From contig NZ_JONP01000001.1 of assembly GCF_000711725.1 (NCBI RefSeq), positions 62,001-126,000 of the forward strand: a DNA stretch of 64,000 nucleotides. Direction: 5' to 3'. The stretch is from Roseomonas aerilata DSM 19363 (GTDB taxonomy: Bacteria; Pseudomonadota; Alphaproteobacteria; Acetobacterales; Acetobacteraceae). Numbering within the stretch: position 1 is the stretch's first letter; the number at the start of each line of letters is the position of its first letter. The position numbers and the translations under genes were made by a program. Below the pieces are notes generated by a model. That model searched no databases and had not been told where the DNA came from. It worked only from the letters and a program-made list of their open reading frames with translations. This document shows, one piece after another, positions 36,084 to 45,900 of this stretch.

Positions 36084-36193
36084 GTCATCCAGTCTCGCGC
36101 CCCCGTGAAGGAGGCGGCGCGGAATAGAGGCCGGTCGCGCCCGGCGAACAAGACCGCCGGGCGACCGGATCGCCGACCGTGCTCAGCCGGCCA

Positions 36194-37894
36194 TCATTCC
36201 TCGTCCTCGCCCGTCAGGAAGTCGAAGTCGCAGCCCTGGTCGGCCTGCAGCACCGTGTCGTGGAACAGCTTCGCGTAGCCGCGCTTCGGGGCGGGGCGGG
36301 GCGGCACCACCTCCTGCGCGCGCTGCGCCAGCTCCGCCTCGTCCACCAGCAGGTTCAGCGTGCGCGCCTCCACGTCCAGCGCGATGCGGTCGCCCGTGCG
36401 CACCAGCGCCAGCGGCCCGCCCACCGCCGATTCCGGCGTCACGTGCAGCACGATGGTGCCGAAGGCCGTGCCCGACATGCGCGCGTCCGAGATCCGCACC
36501 ATGTCCTTCACGCCAGCCTGCGCCAGCTTGCGGGGGATCGGCAGGTATCCTGCCTCCGGCATCCCCGGCGCGCCCTTCGGTCCCGCGTTGCGCAGCACCA
36601 GCACGTCCTCGGCCGTCACGTCCAGCGCGGGATCGTCCACGCGGTTCGTCATGTCCTCCACACTGTCGAACACCACCGCGCGTCCGGTGTGCTGCAGCAG
36701 CGAGGCCGTCGCCGCCGAGTGCTTGATCACGGCGCCGCCGGGGCAAAGATTGCCCCGCAGCACGGCCATCCCGCCGGTCGGCTTCAGCGGCGCGCTGCGC
36801 GGGCGGATCACCGTCTGCCCCGGCACCTCCTCCGCCATTTTGAGGTAATCGCCCAGCGTGCCGCCCAGCACCGTCGGCGCGTTGAGGTCGAGATGCGGCT
36901 CCAGCTCCCGCAGCAGCCGCGGCACGCCGCCCGCGTGGTGCAGGTGCTCCATGTAGTGGTCGCCCGAGGGCTTGAGGTCGATCAGCACCGGCACGCGCCG
37001 CCCGATCTCGTCGAACTCCTCGAGGTCCACGCGCAGCCCGACGCGCCCCGCGATCGCCGCCAAGTGCACCAGCCCGTTGGTGGAGCCGCCGATCGCCTGC
37101 AGCACCGTCATCGCGTTCCGCAGAGAGCCCGCCGTCAGCAGCGCCTTCGGCGCCGGCCCGCCGCGCTTCGCCATCTCCACCGCCACGCGCCCGCTCGCCT
37201 CGCCGCAGCGCAGCCGCTCGGCGTGCGGCGCGGGAATGGCGGCGCTGTAGGGAAGGGAGAGGCCCATCGCCTCGATCATGCAGGCCATGGTGCTCGCCGT
37301 GCCCATCACCATGCAGGTGCCGACGGAGGGCGCCAGCCGCCCGCTGATCACCTCGATCTCCGCCTCGTCGATGTTGCCCGCCCGGTGCTGCCCCCAGAGG
37401 CGCCGGCAGTCCGTGCAGGCCCCCAGCACCTCGCCCCGGTGGTGCCCCACCACCATCGGCCCCACCGGCACCACGACCGCTGGGATGCCGGCGCTCGCCG
37501 CGCCCATGATCTGCGCCGGCAGCGTCTTGTCGCAGCCGCCGATGAGGACCACCGCGTCCATCGGCTGGGCGCGGACCATTTCCTCCGTGTCCATCGCCAT
37601 CAGGTTGCGAAGATACATCGAGGTCGGGTGCGCGAAGCTCTCGTGGATCGAGATCGTCGGGAAGGCCATCGGCAGCCCGCCCGAGAGCATCACGCCCCGC
37701 CGCACGGCCTCGATGAGCTGCGGCGCGTTGCCGTGGCAGGGATTGAAGTCGCTTGCCGTGTCGGTGATGCCGATGATCGGGCGGTCGAGCGCGTCATCGG
37801 AATAGCCGGCGGCCTTGATGAAGGCCTTGCGGAGAAACAGCGAGAACCCCGCATCCCCGTAGCTGGTCAGACCTTTCCGCAAGCCCTTGGACAT
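36194..37894 (-). CDS. IlvD/Edd-family sugar-acid dehydratase (arabonate dehydratase-like)
   Basis: An iron-sulfur dehydratase of 566 residues. Cysteines in FNPCHG (Cys53), GGCDKT (Cys121) and GTCMVMGTAST (Cys194) match cluster ligands of the family, and TDTASDFNPCHG and SDARMSGTAFGTI are typical. The N-terminal MSKGLRKGLTSYGD and the length point to the L-arabonate/D-xylonate-type branch rather than the branched-chain amino acid enzyme IlvD. ATG at 37894 has GGGAGGGG upstream, which decides the start. It probably forms a transcription unit with the downstream mannitol dehydrogenase-family gene for hexuronate or aldonate use. Confidence 0.87.
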   Translation of the reverse strand: MSKGLRKGLTSYGDAGFSLFLRKAFIKAAGYSDDALDRPIIGITDTASDFNPCHGNAPQLIEAVRRGVMLSGGLPMAFPTISIHESFAHPTSMYLRNLMAMDTEEMVRAQPMDAVVLIGGCDKTLPAQIMGAASAGIPAVVVPVGPMVVGHHRGEVLGACTDCRRLWGQHRAGNIDEAEIEVISGRLAPSVGTCMVMGTASTMACMIEAMGLSLPYSAAIPAPHAERLRCGEASGRVAVEMAKRGGPAPKALLTAGSLRNAMTVLQAIGGSTNGLVHLAAIAGRVGLRVDLEEFDEIGRRVPVLIDLKPSGDHYMEHLHHAGGVPRLLRELEPHLDLNAPTVLGGTLGDYLKMAEEVPGQTVIRPRSAPLKPTGGMAVLRGNLCPGGAVIKHSAATASLLQHTGRAVVFDSVEDMTNRVDDPALDVTAEDVLVLRNAGPKGAPGMPEAGYLPIPRKLAQAGVKDMVRISDARMSGTAFGTIVLHVTPESAVGGPLALVRTGDRIALDVEARTLNLLVDEAELAQRAQEVVPPRPAPKRGYAKLFHDTVLQADQGCDFDFLTGEDEE

Positions 37895-37982
37895 TCGCCC
37901 CTCCCTCGCGCCCCACGCAGGAGGGGCAGGGCGCGAGAGTGCGCGGGGCGGCGCCCTTGTCAATCGCCCGCGGCGCGCCCGC

Positions 37983-39257
37983 TCAACCCCGCTCGTAGAG
38001 CAGCCGCGCCCGGACCGTGCCCGGCAGCGCCCGTAGCTCCTCCAGCACGACATTCGCGTCCGCCAGCCCCTCGGCGTCCACCACGACGTAGCCGATCTCG
38101 GAATCCGTCTGCAGGTACTGACCGGCGATGTTCGCGCCGCGCCGGGTGAAAACCTCGTTGATCGCGGCCAGCGTGCCCGGGTGGTTGCCGTGCACGTGCA
38201 GGAAGCGCGCGCCCCGCTGCCGCGCCGGCAGCACTGCCTCGGGGAAGTTCACCGCGCCCAGCGTCGCGCCCATGTCGGAGTAGTCGACCAGCTTGCGCCC
38301 CGTCTCCTCGCCGATGCGGGACTGCGCCTCGACCGTGCTGCCGCCGATATGCGGCGTCAGGATCACGTTGCGCAGGCCCTGGAGCGGCGAGTGGAAGGGG
38401 TCAGTGTTCTTCGCCGGCTCCTCGGGGAAGACATCCACGGCCGCCCCGCCCAGGTGCCCGCTCTCCATCGCCGCCTTCAGCGCATCGAGGTCCAGCACCC
38501 GCCCGCGGGCGTTGTTCAGCAGGATCGCGCCCGGCTTCATCAGCGCGATCTCGTCCGCGCCGATCATGTTCTGCGTCGCCACCGTCTCCGGCACGTGCAG
38601 CGTCACCACGTCCGCTCCCTCCAGCAGCGCGCGCAGCGAGGGTACCGAGAGCGCGTTGCCGTGCGGCAGCTTCGGGATGACATCGTAGTAGGTCACGCGC
38701 ATCCCGAAGGCCTCGGCCAGCACCGAGACCTGGGCGCCGATATTGCCGTAGCCGACGATGCCCAGCGTCTTGCCGCGCACCTCCCGGCTATCGGCCGCCG
38801 ACTTGTCCCAGACGCCTACATGCGCGCTGTTGGAGCGACCGGGAATGCCGCGCAGCAGCATCACGATCTCCCCCATCACCAGCTCGGCGACCGAGCGGGT
38901 GTTTGAGAAGGGTGCGTTGAACACGGGAATGCCCCGCTTGCGCGCGGCGGCCAGGTCCACCTGGTCCGTGCCGATGCAGAAGCAGCCGACCGCGATCAGC
39001 CGGTCCGCCTCCTCCAGCACCGCCTCCGTCACCCGCGTGCGGGAACGGATGCCCAGGAGGTGGACGCCCTTGATCGCCTCCTTCAGCGAGGCCTCGTCCA
39101 GCGCCTTCTTCTCGCGCCGGATATTCGTGTAGCCGGCCGCGTTCAGCGTCGCGACCGCGCTGTCGGAGATACCCTCCAGCAGCAGGATCCGGATCTTGTC
39201 CTTGGCCAGCGAGATCGGGCCAAGGGACGCATTGGGGGAGGGAAGGGCGTCGGGCAT
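37983..39257 (-). CDS. serA: D-3-phosphoglycerate dehydrogenase (SerA, ACT-containing)
   Basis: NAD-dependent 2-hydroxyacid dehydrogenase that starts serine synthesis from 3-phosphoglycerate. The 424 residues resemble the E. coli-type SerA: KIRILLLEGIS near the start, cofactor motif GIVGYGNIGAQV, and catalytic Arg in NNARGRVLDL. Glu lies in the FPEEP region and His in TPHIGGSTVEAQ. The C-terminal ACT domain (about 350-424) would bind serine for feedback inhibition. ATG at 39257 is used; a GTG ten codons upstream is possible. It lies upstream of the sugar-acid genes on the same strand, with 88 bp between them. Confidence 0.92.
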   Translation of the reverse strand: MPDALPSPNASLGPISLAKDKIRILLLEGISDSAVATLNAAGYTNIRREKKALDEASLKEAIKGVHLLGIRSRTRVTEAVLEEADRLIAVGCFCIGTDQVDLAAARKRGIPVFNAPFSNTRSVAELVMGEIVMLLRGIPGRSNSAHVGVWDKSAADSREVRGKTLGIVGYGNIGAQVSVLAEAFGMRVTYYDVIPKLPHGNALSVPSLRALLEGADVVTLHVPETVATQNMIGADEIALMKPGAILLNNARGRVLDLDALKAAMESGHLGGAAVDVFPEEPAKNTDPFHSPLQGLRNVILTPHIGGSTVEAQSRIGEETGRKLVDYSDMGATLGAVNFPEAVLPARQRGARFLHVHGNHPGTLAAINEVFTRRGANIAGQYLQTDSEIGYVVVDAEGLADANVVLEELRALPGTVRARLLYERG

Positions 39258-39383
39258 GGCTGGGATGGATGCCGCATCCGCCACCACCCGCGCAACCGCG
39301 CCGCGCGCGCGTCAGGCCTGCCCCGCCGTCGCGGCCGGCCCCTCACGCCCCTTTGTGCCGGTCAGTCCCCGGGCAGCGCCCCC

Positions 39384-40085
39384 TCAGCCCCGGCCGGCGC
39401 GCTCTGGCCGCGCCTCGCCCACCCTGGCCGGCCCCAGGTTGGCCCGCACCGCCGCCGTCATCTCCTCCGGTGTCGATCCCGGCCGGAACAGCGCGCGCAG
39501 CGACCCGTCCCGCCCCATGAGGTAGGTGAAGGCGGAATGATCCATCAGGTACTCCGTCGCTCCCGGTGGAGTGACCTTGCTGTAGTAGACCCGCCAGGCC
39601 CGCGCCGCCGCCGCCACCTGCTGCGGCGTGCCCGTCAGGCCGGTGATGGAGGGGTGAAACTGCTCCACGTACTCCTTCATCTTTGCCGGCGTGTCCCGCT
39701 CCGGGTCCACCGTGATGAAGACGGGCTTCACCTCGGCCGCCTGCGGCCCCAGCATGTCCATCGCCTGGGCGATCACCTGTAGTTCGGTGGGGCAGACATC
39801 CGGGCAGAAGGTGAAGCCGAACAGGATCAACGAGAGCTTCCCGCGCAGATCATCCTGCGTGACCGTCCGCCCGTTGCCGTCCACGAGCGTAAAGTTGCCG
39901 CCGATGCTCACCCCGCCCGGCAGCGCCACGCCGGTGGCAGGCGGCGGCGCGGTGCCCACGCCGACTATCCGCGCGAAGGCCGTCCCCAGCCCCTCCCCGG
40001 GGGCGCGCGCGAGGAAGGCCGCGCCCCAGAGCCCCCCGAGAACGGCCAGAAAAAGGAGGGCGGCGATGCGGATTGCGCGGGTCAT
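39384..40085 (-). CDS. SCO1/SenC-type copper chaperone
   Basis: Membrane-anchored thioredoxin-fold protein that delivers copper to the CuA site of cytochrome oxidase. The 233 residues have an N-terminal anchor (about 7-25), the metal-site CxxxC as FTFCPDVCPT (Cys94, Cys98) and the third ligand His183 (MDHSAFTYL). ATG at 40085 starts right before the anchor; the long upstream open frame is not conserved. No oxidase genes are adjacent. Confidence 0.93.
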   Translation of the reverse strand: MTRAIRIAALLFLAVLGGLWGAAFLARAPGEGLGTAFARIVGVGTAPPPATGVALPGGVSIGGNFTLVDGNGRTVTQDDLRGKLSLILFGFTFCPDVCPTELQVIAQAMDMLGPQAAEVKPVFITVDPERDTPAKMKEYVEQFHPSITGLTGTPQQVAAAARAWRVYYSKVTPPGATEYLMDHSAFTYLMGRDGSLRALFRPGSTPEEMTAAVRANLGPARVGEARPERAGRG

Positions 40086-40205
40086 GGCCCCCCATATAGC
40101 GCAGCCGACGCAACGGGGGATGGGGTAGGCACGTTTCCACCCCTGTCGCCCGCCTCCAGGAACGAGTCGCGGTCGAGGCGCAGGCCCGAAAGGATAAGCG
40201 AGACG

Positions 40206-40574
40206 ATGCCCGCCCACCAGATCCCCGCCGCCGAGGCCCGCGCCCAAACCCGCGCGCTCGATAGCCTGGCCGAGATCGCGAACGACAACCTGCCCGAGCC
40301 CCTGCGGCACGAGGTGGCCGCCCGAGTCCTCCTCGCGGCGCGGCAGGTGAGCGGCCTCTTCGCCGGCGCTGTCCGGCCCCGTGGGGCCGACAGCCGTGCC
40401 GAGCAGGTAGTGGAATCGATCGCCGCCGGCTGGGATCCCCGTGCCGTGACTGCCCTCGAGTTCGTCGAGACCTTGCCGGTCCGCACCCTCGACGGCCTGC
40501 TGGGCCATGCCCCGCGCTGGGCCCGCGCCATGCGCGCCCTCATCGCCCCGCAGCCCGGCTCCGCCGCGGCCTGA
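40206..40574 (+). CDS. Hypothetical protein, 122 residues
   Basis: The family is not recognised. The sequence is mostly helical-looking and Ala/Arg-rich, without signal peptide or membrane segment. Two conserved-looking stretches are LAEIANDNLPEPLRHEVAAR and LEFVETLPVRTLDGLLGHAP. Coding is supported by an ATG with AGGATAAGCGAG upstream and by its place alone between the divergent SCO gene and the Calx-beta gene. It might be a small regulator or subunit, but nothing shows this. Confidence 0.5.
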   Translation: MPAHQIPAAEARAQTRALDSLAEIANDNLPEPLRHEVAARVLLAARQVSGLFAGAVRPRGADSRAEQVVESIAAGWDPRAVTALEFVETLPVRTLDGLLGHAPRWARAMRALIAPQPGSAAA

Positions 40575-40689
40575 AGCTGCCCTGACGGTCCACGGCGGAG
40601 CGCCACGCCTCGGCAGCGAACCCGCTTAACCGCAGTTTCACCCGTCCCCCGCATTCTCGCCTGCCTCGAAAGGTGCGGGCGGACAGGCG

Positions 40690-42360
40690 ATGGCGATTAC
40701 GGCCGCGGGCATCGTGCCCGCGAGCATCCTTGAGAACAACGCGCGGGGTGACTGGGTCGCGACGCTCTTCCTGAGCGGCGGCACCGGCATCACCGACGTT
40801 GCCCTCACGGGCCGGGACGCCTCCCTCTTCCTCGCCGCCCTTGGCACGAACGGGCGGGTCACGATCACCCCGGCGCTGACCTTCGACCGGGAGGCCTACG
40901 CCTCCGGCGCCGATCCCGTCTTCACCTTCAGCCTCTCCATCCGCGACGCCGGCACCTGGACCGCGCTGCCCGACATCTACTCCGTCACCCTCCAGGGCGT
41001 GGACGATGCCGCGCCTTCCGGCCTGCGCTTCTCCAGCGGCGGCTTGGTGCTGGAGACCGACATCGCCGGCACCATCGGCACCCTGACCGCCGACGACCCG
41101 GACAGCCCCGCCGGCAGGATCACCTACAGCGTGCTCTGGCCCGATGCCGCCTTCTTCGAGATCGCGGGCAACACCCTCAAGCTGCGCGCGGGCGTGGACC
41201 TGCTGCGCCAGGGCGGCACGGTGCGGGAGGTGATGATCGAGGCCAGCGACGGCCTGCACGAGGCCGCCTTCACCCTGCCCGTCACCGTCGTGAACGTGAC
41301 GAACCAGGACGGGCCCACTCCCTCGCCGCCGGCCTCGCCCCCTTATTCCCCGCCCGTCTCCCCGCCTCCTTCGCCGCCGGTCACCGTGCCGGTGTCGCCG
41401 CCCGCCTCGCCCCCGGGCACGGCGGATGTCGTGCAGGACGTCACCACGGTCTCGCCCCCCACTTCCCCGCCCGTGTCGCCGCCAGTCTCGCCGCCAGTCT
41501 CACCTCCCGTCTCGCCGCCGCCCTCGCCCCCGGCCGCGAGCATCGTGGTCACCCATACCGGCGGCTTGACCGACGTGGCGGAGGGTGGGGCGACCGACAC
41601 CTTCACGGTGCAGCTCTCCCGCATGCCCACCGCCGCCGTCACCATCCAGATCGGCGCCGACAGCGACCTCACCGTCGCCGCCGGCACGGTCACGCCCGCG
41701 GCAAAAAGCGTCTCCTTCACCATCCAGCCGAGCAACTGGGCCACCCCGCGCGTGGTCACCGTGGGCGCCGTGGACGACAACCTCGTGGAGGGAACGGAGA
41801 CCGCGCGCCTCACCTTCAGCATCACCAGCACCGACCTCAGCTTCAAGGCACTGACCGGCACCACGATGAACGTCGGCGTCATCGACAACGACGCGAATTA
41901 CGGCCTCAACCTGCATGAAACCGGTGTCAACACAGCGGTGGTCGAGGGCAGGGCAGGGGACCTCTTCACCGTCGCGCTTTCGGTCCGCCCCACCGCGCCC
42001 GTCATGCTTGAGATCCTCGGCGGGGCCGACCTCGCCGTCCTGCCAAGCGGGGGCAAGGCCGCCCCCTCCTACAGCATCACCTTCACCCCGACCGACTGGG
42101 CCAACCCGCGCGCGGTCATGGTCCAGGCCATCGAGGACGGCATCATCGAGGGCACGGAGGTCACCGGCGTCACCTTCCGCCTCACCAGCGCGGACCTGCA
42201 CTACAACAACCTCAAGGTCGCCGCCCTGCCCGTGCTGGTCGCGGATGCGACCGTCGCGCAGGGCCATGGGGCCGCCGCCACCGCCTGGGCCGCCGACCTG
42301 CTGCGCCCCGCACCCAGCTACGACGCCACCGTCGTGAAGCCCGCCGCCGACGTCTGGTGA
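40690..42360 (+). CDS. Calx-beta protein with a Ser-Pro-Pro linker
   Basis: A 556-residue modular protein of unknown role. Residues about 1-205 look like cadherin-type/Ig-like beta repeats (IVPASILENN..., VLETDIAGTIGTLTADDPDS). Residues about 210-285 are an almost pure repeat of SPP(V/P/A/T) units. Two Calx-beta-like domains follow at about 286-395 and 396-510 (VAEGGATDTFTVQL, NWATPRVVTVGAVDDN; then VVEGRAGDLFTVAL, DWANPRAVMVQAIEDG). No N-terminal signal peptide is visible. Proteins of this layout are often exported by type I secretion, but no such transporter is adjacent and no RTX nonapeptides are seen. Confidence 0.75.
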   Translation: MAITAAGIVPASILENNARGDWVATLFLSGGTGITDVALTGRDASLFLAALGTNGRVTITPALTFDREAYASGADPVFTFSLSIRDAGTWTALPDIYSVTLQGVDDAAPSGLRFSSGGLVLETDIAGTIGTLTADDPDSPAGRITYSVLWPDAAFFEIAGNTLKLRAGVDLLRQGGTVREVMIEASDGLHEAAFTLPVTVVNVTNQDGPTPSPPASPPYSPPVSPPPSPPVTVPVSPPASPPGTADVVQDVTTVSPPTSPPVSPPVSPPVSPPVSPPPSPPAASIVVTHTGGLTDVAEGGATDTFTVQLSRMPTAAVTIQIGADSDLTVAAGTVTPAAKSVSFTIQPSNWATPRVVTVGAVDDNLVEGTETARLTFSITSTDLSFKALTGTTMNVGVIDNDANYGLNLHETGVNTAVVEGRAGDLFTVALSVRPTAPVMLEILGGADLAVLPSGGKAAPSYSITFTPTDWANPRAVMVQAIEDGIIEGTEVTGVTFRLTSADLHYNNLKVAALPVLVADATVAQGHGAAATAWAADLLRPAPSYDATVVKPAADVW

Positions 42361-42367
42361 CGGCCCA

Positions 42368-42844
42368 TCACACAACCGCCGAGATCTCGCGCTTGAGGCA
42401 GCGCAGCGTAAAGGCGCTGCGCGTGTGCCGCACCCCCGGCAGGCGGTAGACCTTCTCCCGCAGCAGGCTCTCGTACCCCGCCGTGCCGTTCACCGCGGCC
42501 TTGATGATGTAGTCGTACTCCCCGGTCACGAGGTGGCATTCCAGGATCTCGGGAATGGCGTTCACCGCCTCCTCGAAGCGCCGCAGCGCGGCCTCGTCGT
42601 GCTTCTCCATCATCACCTCCAGGAACACCGTGTCCGGCATGCCCAGCGCGGCTTGGTCCAGCAGGGCCGCGTAGCCCCTGATCACGCCCGCCGCCTCCAG
42701 CCGCCGCACCCTCGTCCAGCAGGGGGAAGGAGAGAGCCCCACCTCCTCCGCCAGCTCCGCATTCGACAGCCGGCCCCGCCGGGCCAGTGCGCGCAGGATG
42801 CGCCGGTCAGTCGCGTCCAGCGCACGCCGATCCGCTATGTCCAT
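42368..42844 (-). CDS. Lrp/AsnC-family transcriptional regulator
   Basis: A 158-residue Lrp-type regulator with an N-terminal winged HTH (about 8-65; LSNAELAEEVGLSPSPCWTR is the recognition region) and a C-terminal RAM/ligand domain (about 70-150; LVTGEYDYIIKAAV). Such proteins sense amino acids. It is divergent from the indolepyruvate oxidoreductase gene with 134 bp between starts, which makes that gene the likely target. ATG at 42844 is preferred because the upstream open frame overlaps the other gene's promoter and lacks conservation. Confidence 0.92.
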   Translation of the reverse strand: MDIADRRALDATDRRILRALARRGRLSNAELAEEVGLSPSPCWTRVRRLEAAGVIRGYAALLDQAALGMPDTVFLEVMMEKHDEAALRRFEEAVNAIPEILECHLVTGEYDYIIKAAVNGTAGYESLLREKVYRLPGVRHTRSAFTLRCLKREISAVV

Positions 42845-42860
42845 GAATCCCCCGATCCGC

Positions 42861-42870
42861 AGAAGCTTCT
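42861..42870. promoter_or_regulatory. Palindrome in the lrp/ior divergent region
   Basis: AGAAGCTTCT is a perfect 10-bp palindrome 17 bp upstream of the Lrp-type gene start, in the shared divergent region. It could be part of an autoregulatory operator. This is a weak inference from position alone. Confidence 0.25.
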
Positions 42871-42978
42871 TCCGTTCCTTCGGCGGTGCACAACACAAAA
42901 CAGAGCAAACCCGCCGGGAATTCCGGCGCATCCTCTCCCATATCAGGGGCGAGAACGAGCGCCGGAAAGGAGCCGTCC

Positions 42979-45900
42979 GTGGGAAGCATCCAACGCGCGA
43001 CCGTGAGGCTGGAGGACCGCTGGGAATCGGGCACGGAACCCGTGCTGATGACAGGCATCCAGGCCCTGGTCCGCCTGCCACTCGCCCAGCGCGCCCTGGA
43101 CCGCGCCGCGGGCCACGATACCGCGGGCTTCGTCACCGGCTACCGCGGCAGTCCGCTCGGCACCTATGACAAGGAACTCCACCGCCAGGCGAAGCGGCTG
43201 CTGGAGGCCGGCATCGTCTTCCAGCCCGGCCTGAACGAGGACCTGGCCGCGACCGCCGCCTGGGGCAGCCAGCAGGCCAGCCTCTTCAACGACGGCACCA
43301 AGGACGGCGTCTTCTCCATCTGGTACGGCAAAGGCCCGGGGGTGGACCGCAGCGGCGACGCGCTGCGCCACGCCAACATGGCCGGTACGGCGCCCTTGGG
43401 CGGCGTCCTGGCCCTGGCTGGAGACGATCCTTCCGCCAAGTCCTCGACCGTCGCCAACGCCTCCGACCACGCCTTCATGGACCTGGAGATCCCCTTCCTC
43501 GATCCCTCAGGCGTGGGGGAGATCCTCGAATTCGGCCTCAAGGGCATCGCCCTATCCCGCTTCGCCGGCACCTGGGCCGCCATGAAATGCGTGGCGGACA
43601 CGATGGACGCCAGCGCCACCTTCCGCATCGACCCTGCCTGGGCGCCCGTGATTCCAGATGGGGATTTCGAGGGCGAGGACGGCCGCCACATCCGCCTGCG
43701 CGACATCGTCCTCGCCCAGGAACGCCGCCTCCGCCTCACGCGCCTGCCCGCCGCCGTCGCCTTCGCCCGCGCCAACGGCCTTGACCGCGTGGTGCTGGAC
43801 GCGCCGCGTCCCCGCTTCGGCATCGCCGCCCGCGGCAAGGCCTACGCCACGCTCCGCCAGACGATGCTTGACCTCGGCATCGACGACACCGCGGCCCGGC
43901 TGCTCGGCCTGCGCATCTGGAAGGTCGGCCTCGCCTGGCCGCTGGACCGCGAGGCCGCACGCGCCTTCGCGTCCGGCCTGGAGGAAATCCTGGTGGTGGA
44001 GGACCGCCGCTCTTTCCTCGAAGCCCAGCTACGCGACGCACTCTACGGCACAGCAAACGCCCCTCGGATCACCGGCAAGCGCGATGCCGAGGGCCGGCCC
44101 CTCCTTTCCGAACTCACCGAACTCGACGCCGCCGCAGTCGCCCGCGCGCTCGACGCCCGCCTCCCGCGAGAGGCTCGCCCGGACTCCATGGCCGCCCGTC
44201 TCGCAGCCCTCGACGCCCTCGCGCGCGCCGCCACCGCCCCCATCGCCCTCCGCCAGCCCTGGTTCTGCCCGGGATGCCCGCACAACACCTCGACCAAGGT
44301 GCCCGAGGGCTCGCGCGCCATGGCCGGCATCGGCTGCCACTACATGGCCACCTGGATGGACCGGAACACCGAGGTCTTCACCCAGATGGGCGGGGAGGGG
44401 ACCCCCTGGCTCGGCCAGATGGCCTTTGTGAGCACGAAGCATGTCTTCGCCAATCTTGGCGACGGCACCTACTCCCATTCCGGCAGCCTCGCGGTCCGCG
44501 CGGCAATCGCCGCCAAGGCGAACATCACCTTCAAGATCCTGGTCAACGGCGCCGTGGCCATGACCGGCGGCCAGACGCCCGAGGCCGAGATGTCGGTCCC
44601 CCGCATCGCCGCGCAGATGGCCGCCGAGGGCGCCGCCCGCGTCGTCGTCGTCTCCGACGATCCCACGCGCCACCAGGGCGATCCCCTGATCCCCCGCGGC
44701 ACCGCCTTCCACCACCGCGATCACCTCGACGCCGTGCAGAAGGAGCTGCGCGAGACCGAGGGCGTCACGATCCTCATCTACGACCAGGAATGCGCGACCG
44801 AGCGCCGCCGCCACCGCAAGCGCGGCACCGCCCCTGCGGCCACGAAGCGCGTCGTCATCAATCCCCGTGTCTGCGAGGACTGCGGCGACTGCGGCGTGCA
44901 GTCCAACTGCCTCGCCGTGCAGCCCGTCCAGACCGAGTTCGGCCAGAAGCGCGCCGTCGACCAGAGCGCCTGCAACCAGGACTTCTCCTGCCTGAAGGGC
45001 TTCTGCCCCTCCTTCGTCACGCTGGAGGGCGCGGAAATCGCGGCGCACCCTGAAGCCGAAGCGGCCCCGGCAAACCTGCCCGAGCCCGCGCCGCCCGCGC
45101 TGCGCGGCGAGGCCTGGAACATCGTTCTCGCGGGCATCGGCGGCCAGGGCGTCACCGCCCTCTCGGCCATCCTCGCCATGGCCGCGCATATCGACGGCCG
45201 CCCGGTCCGCACGATGGACCAGCTCGGCCTCGCCCAGAAGGGCGGCGGCGTGCAGGCGCAGCTTCGCATCGGGGCCGAGGGCGCCTCCGCCGAAACCCTG
45301 GCCGGCCCCCGCATCGGTATCGGCCAGGCCGATCTCCTGATCGCCGCCGACGCCATCGGCGCCCACGGCGCCGCCGTCCGCCCGCTTCTCTCGGCGGAGC
45401 GCACCGCGAGCGTGGTGAATGCCGAACTCGCCGCCACGGCCGGCTTCCTGCTGGGCACGCCGCGCGCGGACGCGGGCGCCGTTCTCGAAAACCTCCGTGC
45501 CGCCTCGCGCGACCTCATCGCGCTCCCCGCCGCCCACCGCGTCGAGGAAGCGCTCGGCGACGCCATCTTCCTCAATGTCTTCCTCCTCGGCGCCGCCTTC
45601 CAACGCGGCCTCGTGCCCCTGACGCCGGCCGCCATCGACCGCGCCCTGGAACTCAACGGCGCCGCCGTGGACCGCAACAAGCAGGCCTTCGCCCTCGGCC
45701 GTGCCGCCGCTCTCGAGGCCCCGCCCGCCCCGCGCGCGCCGGAAACGCTCGACGCCCTCATCGCCCGCCGGGGTGCGGACCTCACCGCCTACGCGAACGC
45801 CGCCTATGCCCGCGCCTACACGGATTTCGTCGCCCGCGTCCGCGCCACCCCTGGCGCCGACGACGCCCTGGCCCGCGCCGTCGCCGTCCAACTCCACCAC

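Noticed and set aside
36194-37894. IlvD (branched-chain amino acid synthesis)
   Set aside because: The N-terminus and sugar-acid neighbours fit the arabonate/xylonate branch better; ilv genes are absent nearby.
41320-41545. Short regular repeats considered as a CRISPR-like array
   Set aside because: Units are 12 bp with no spacers and translate to Ser-Pro-Pro repeats in an open frame.
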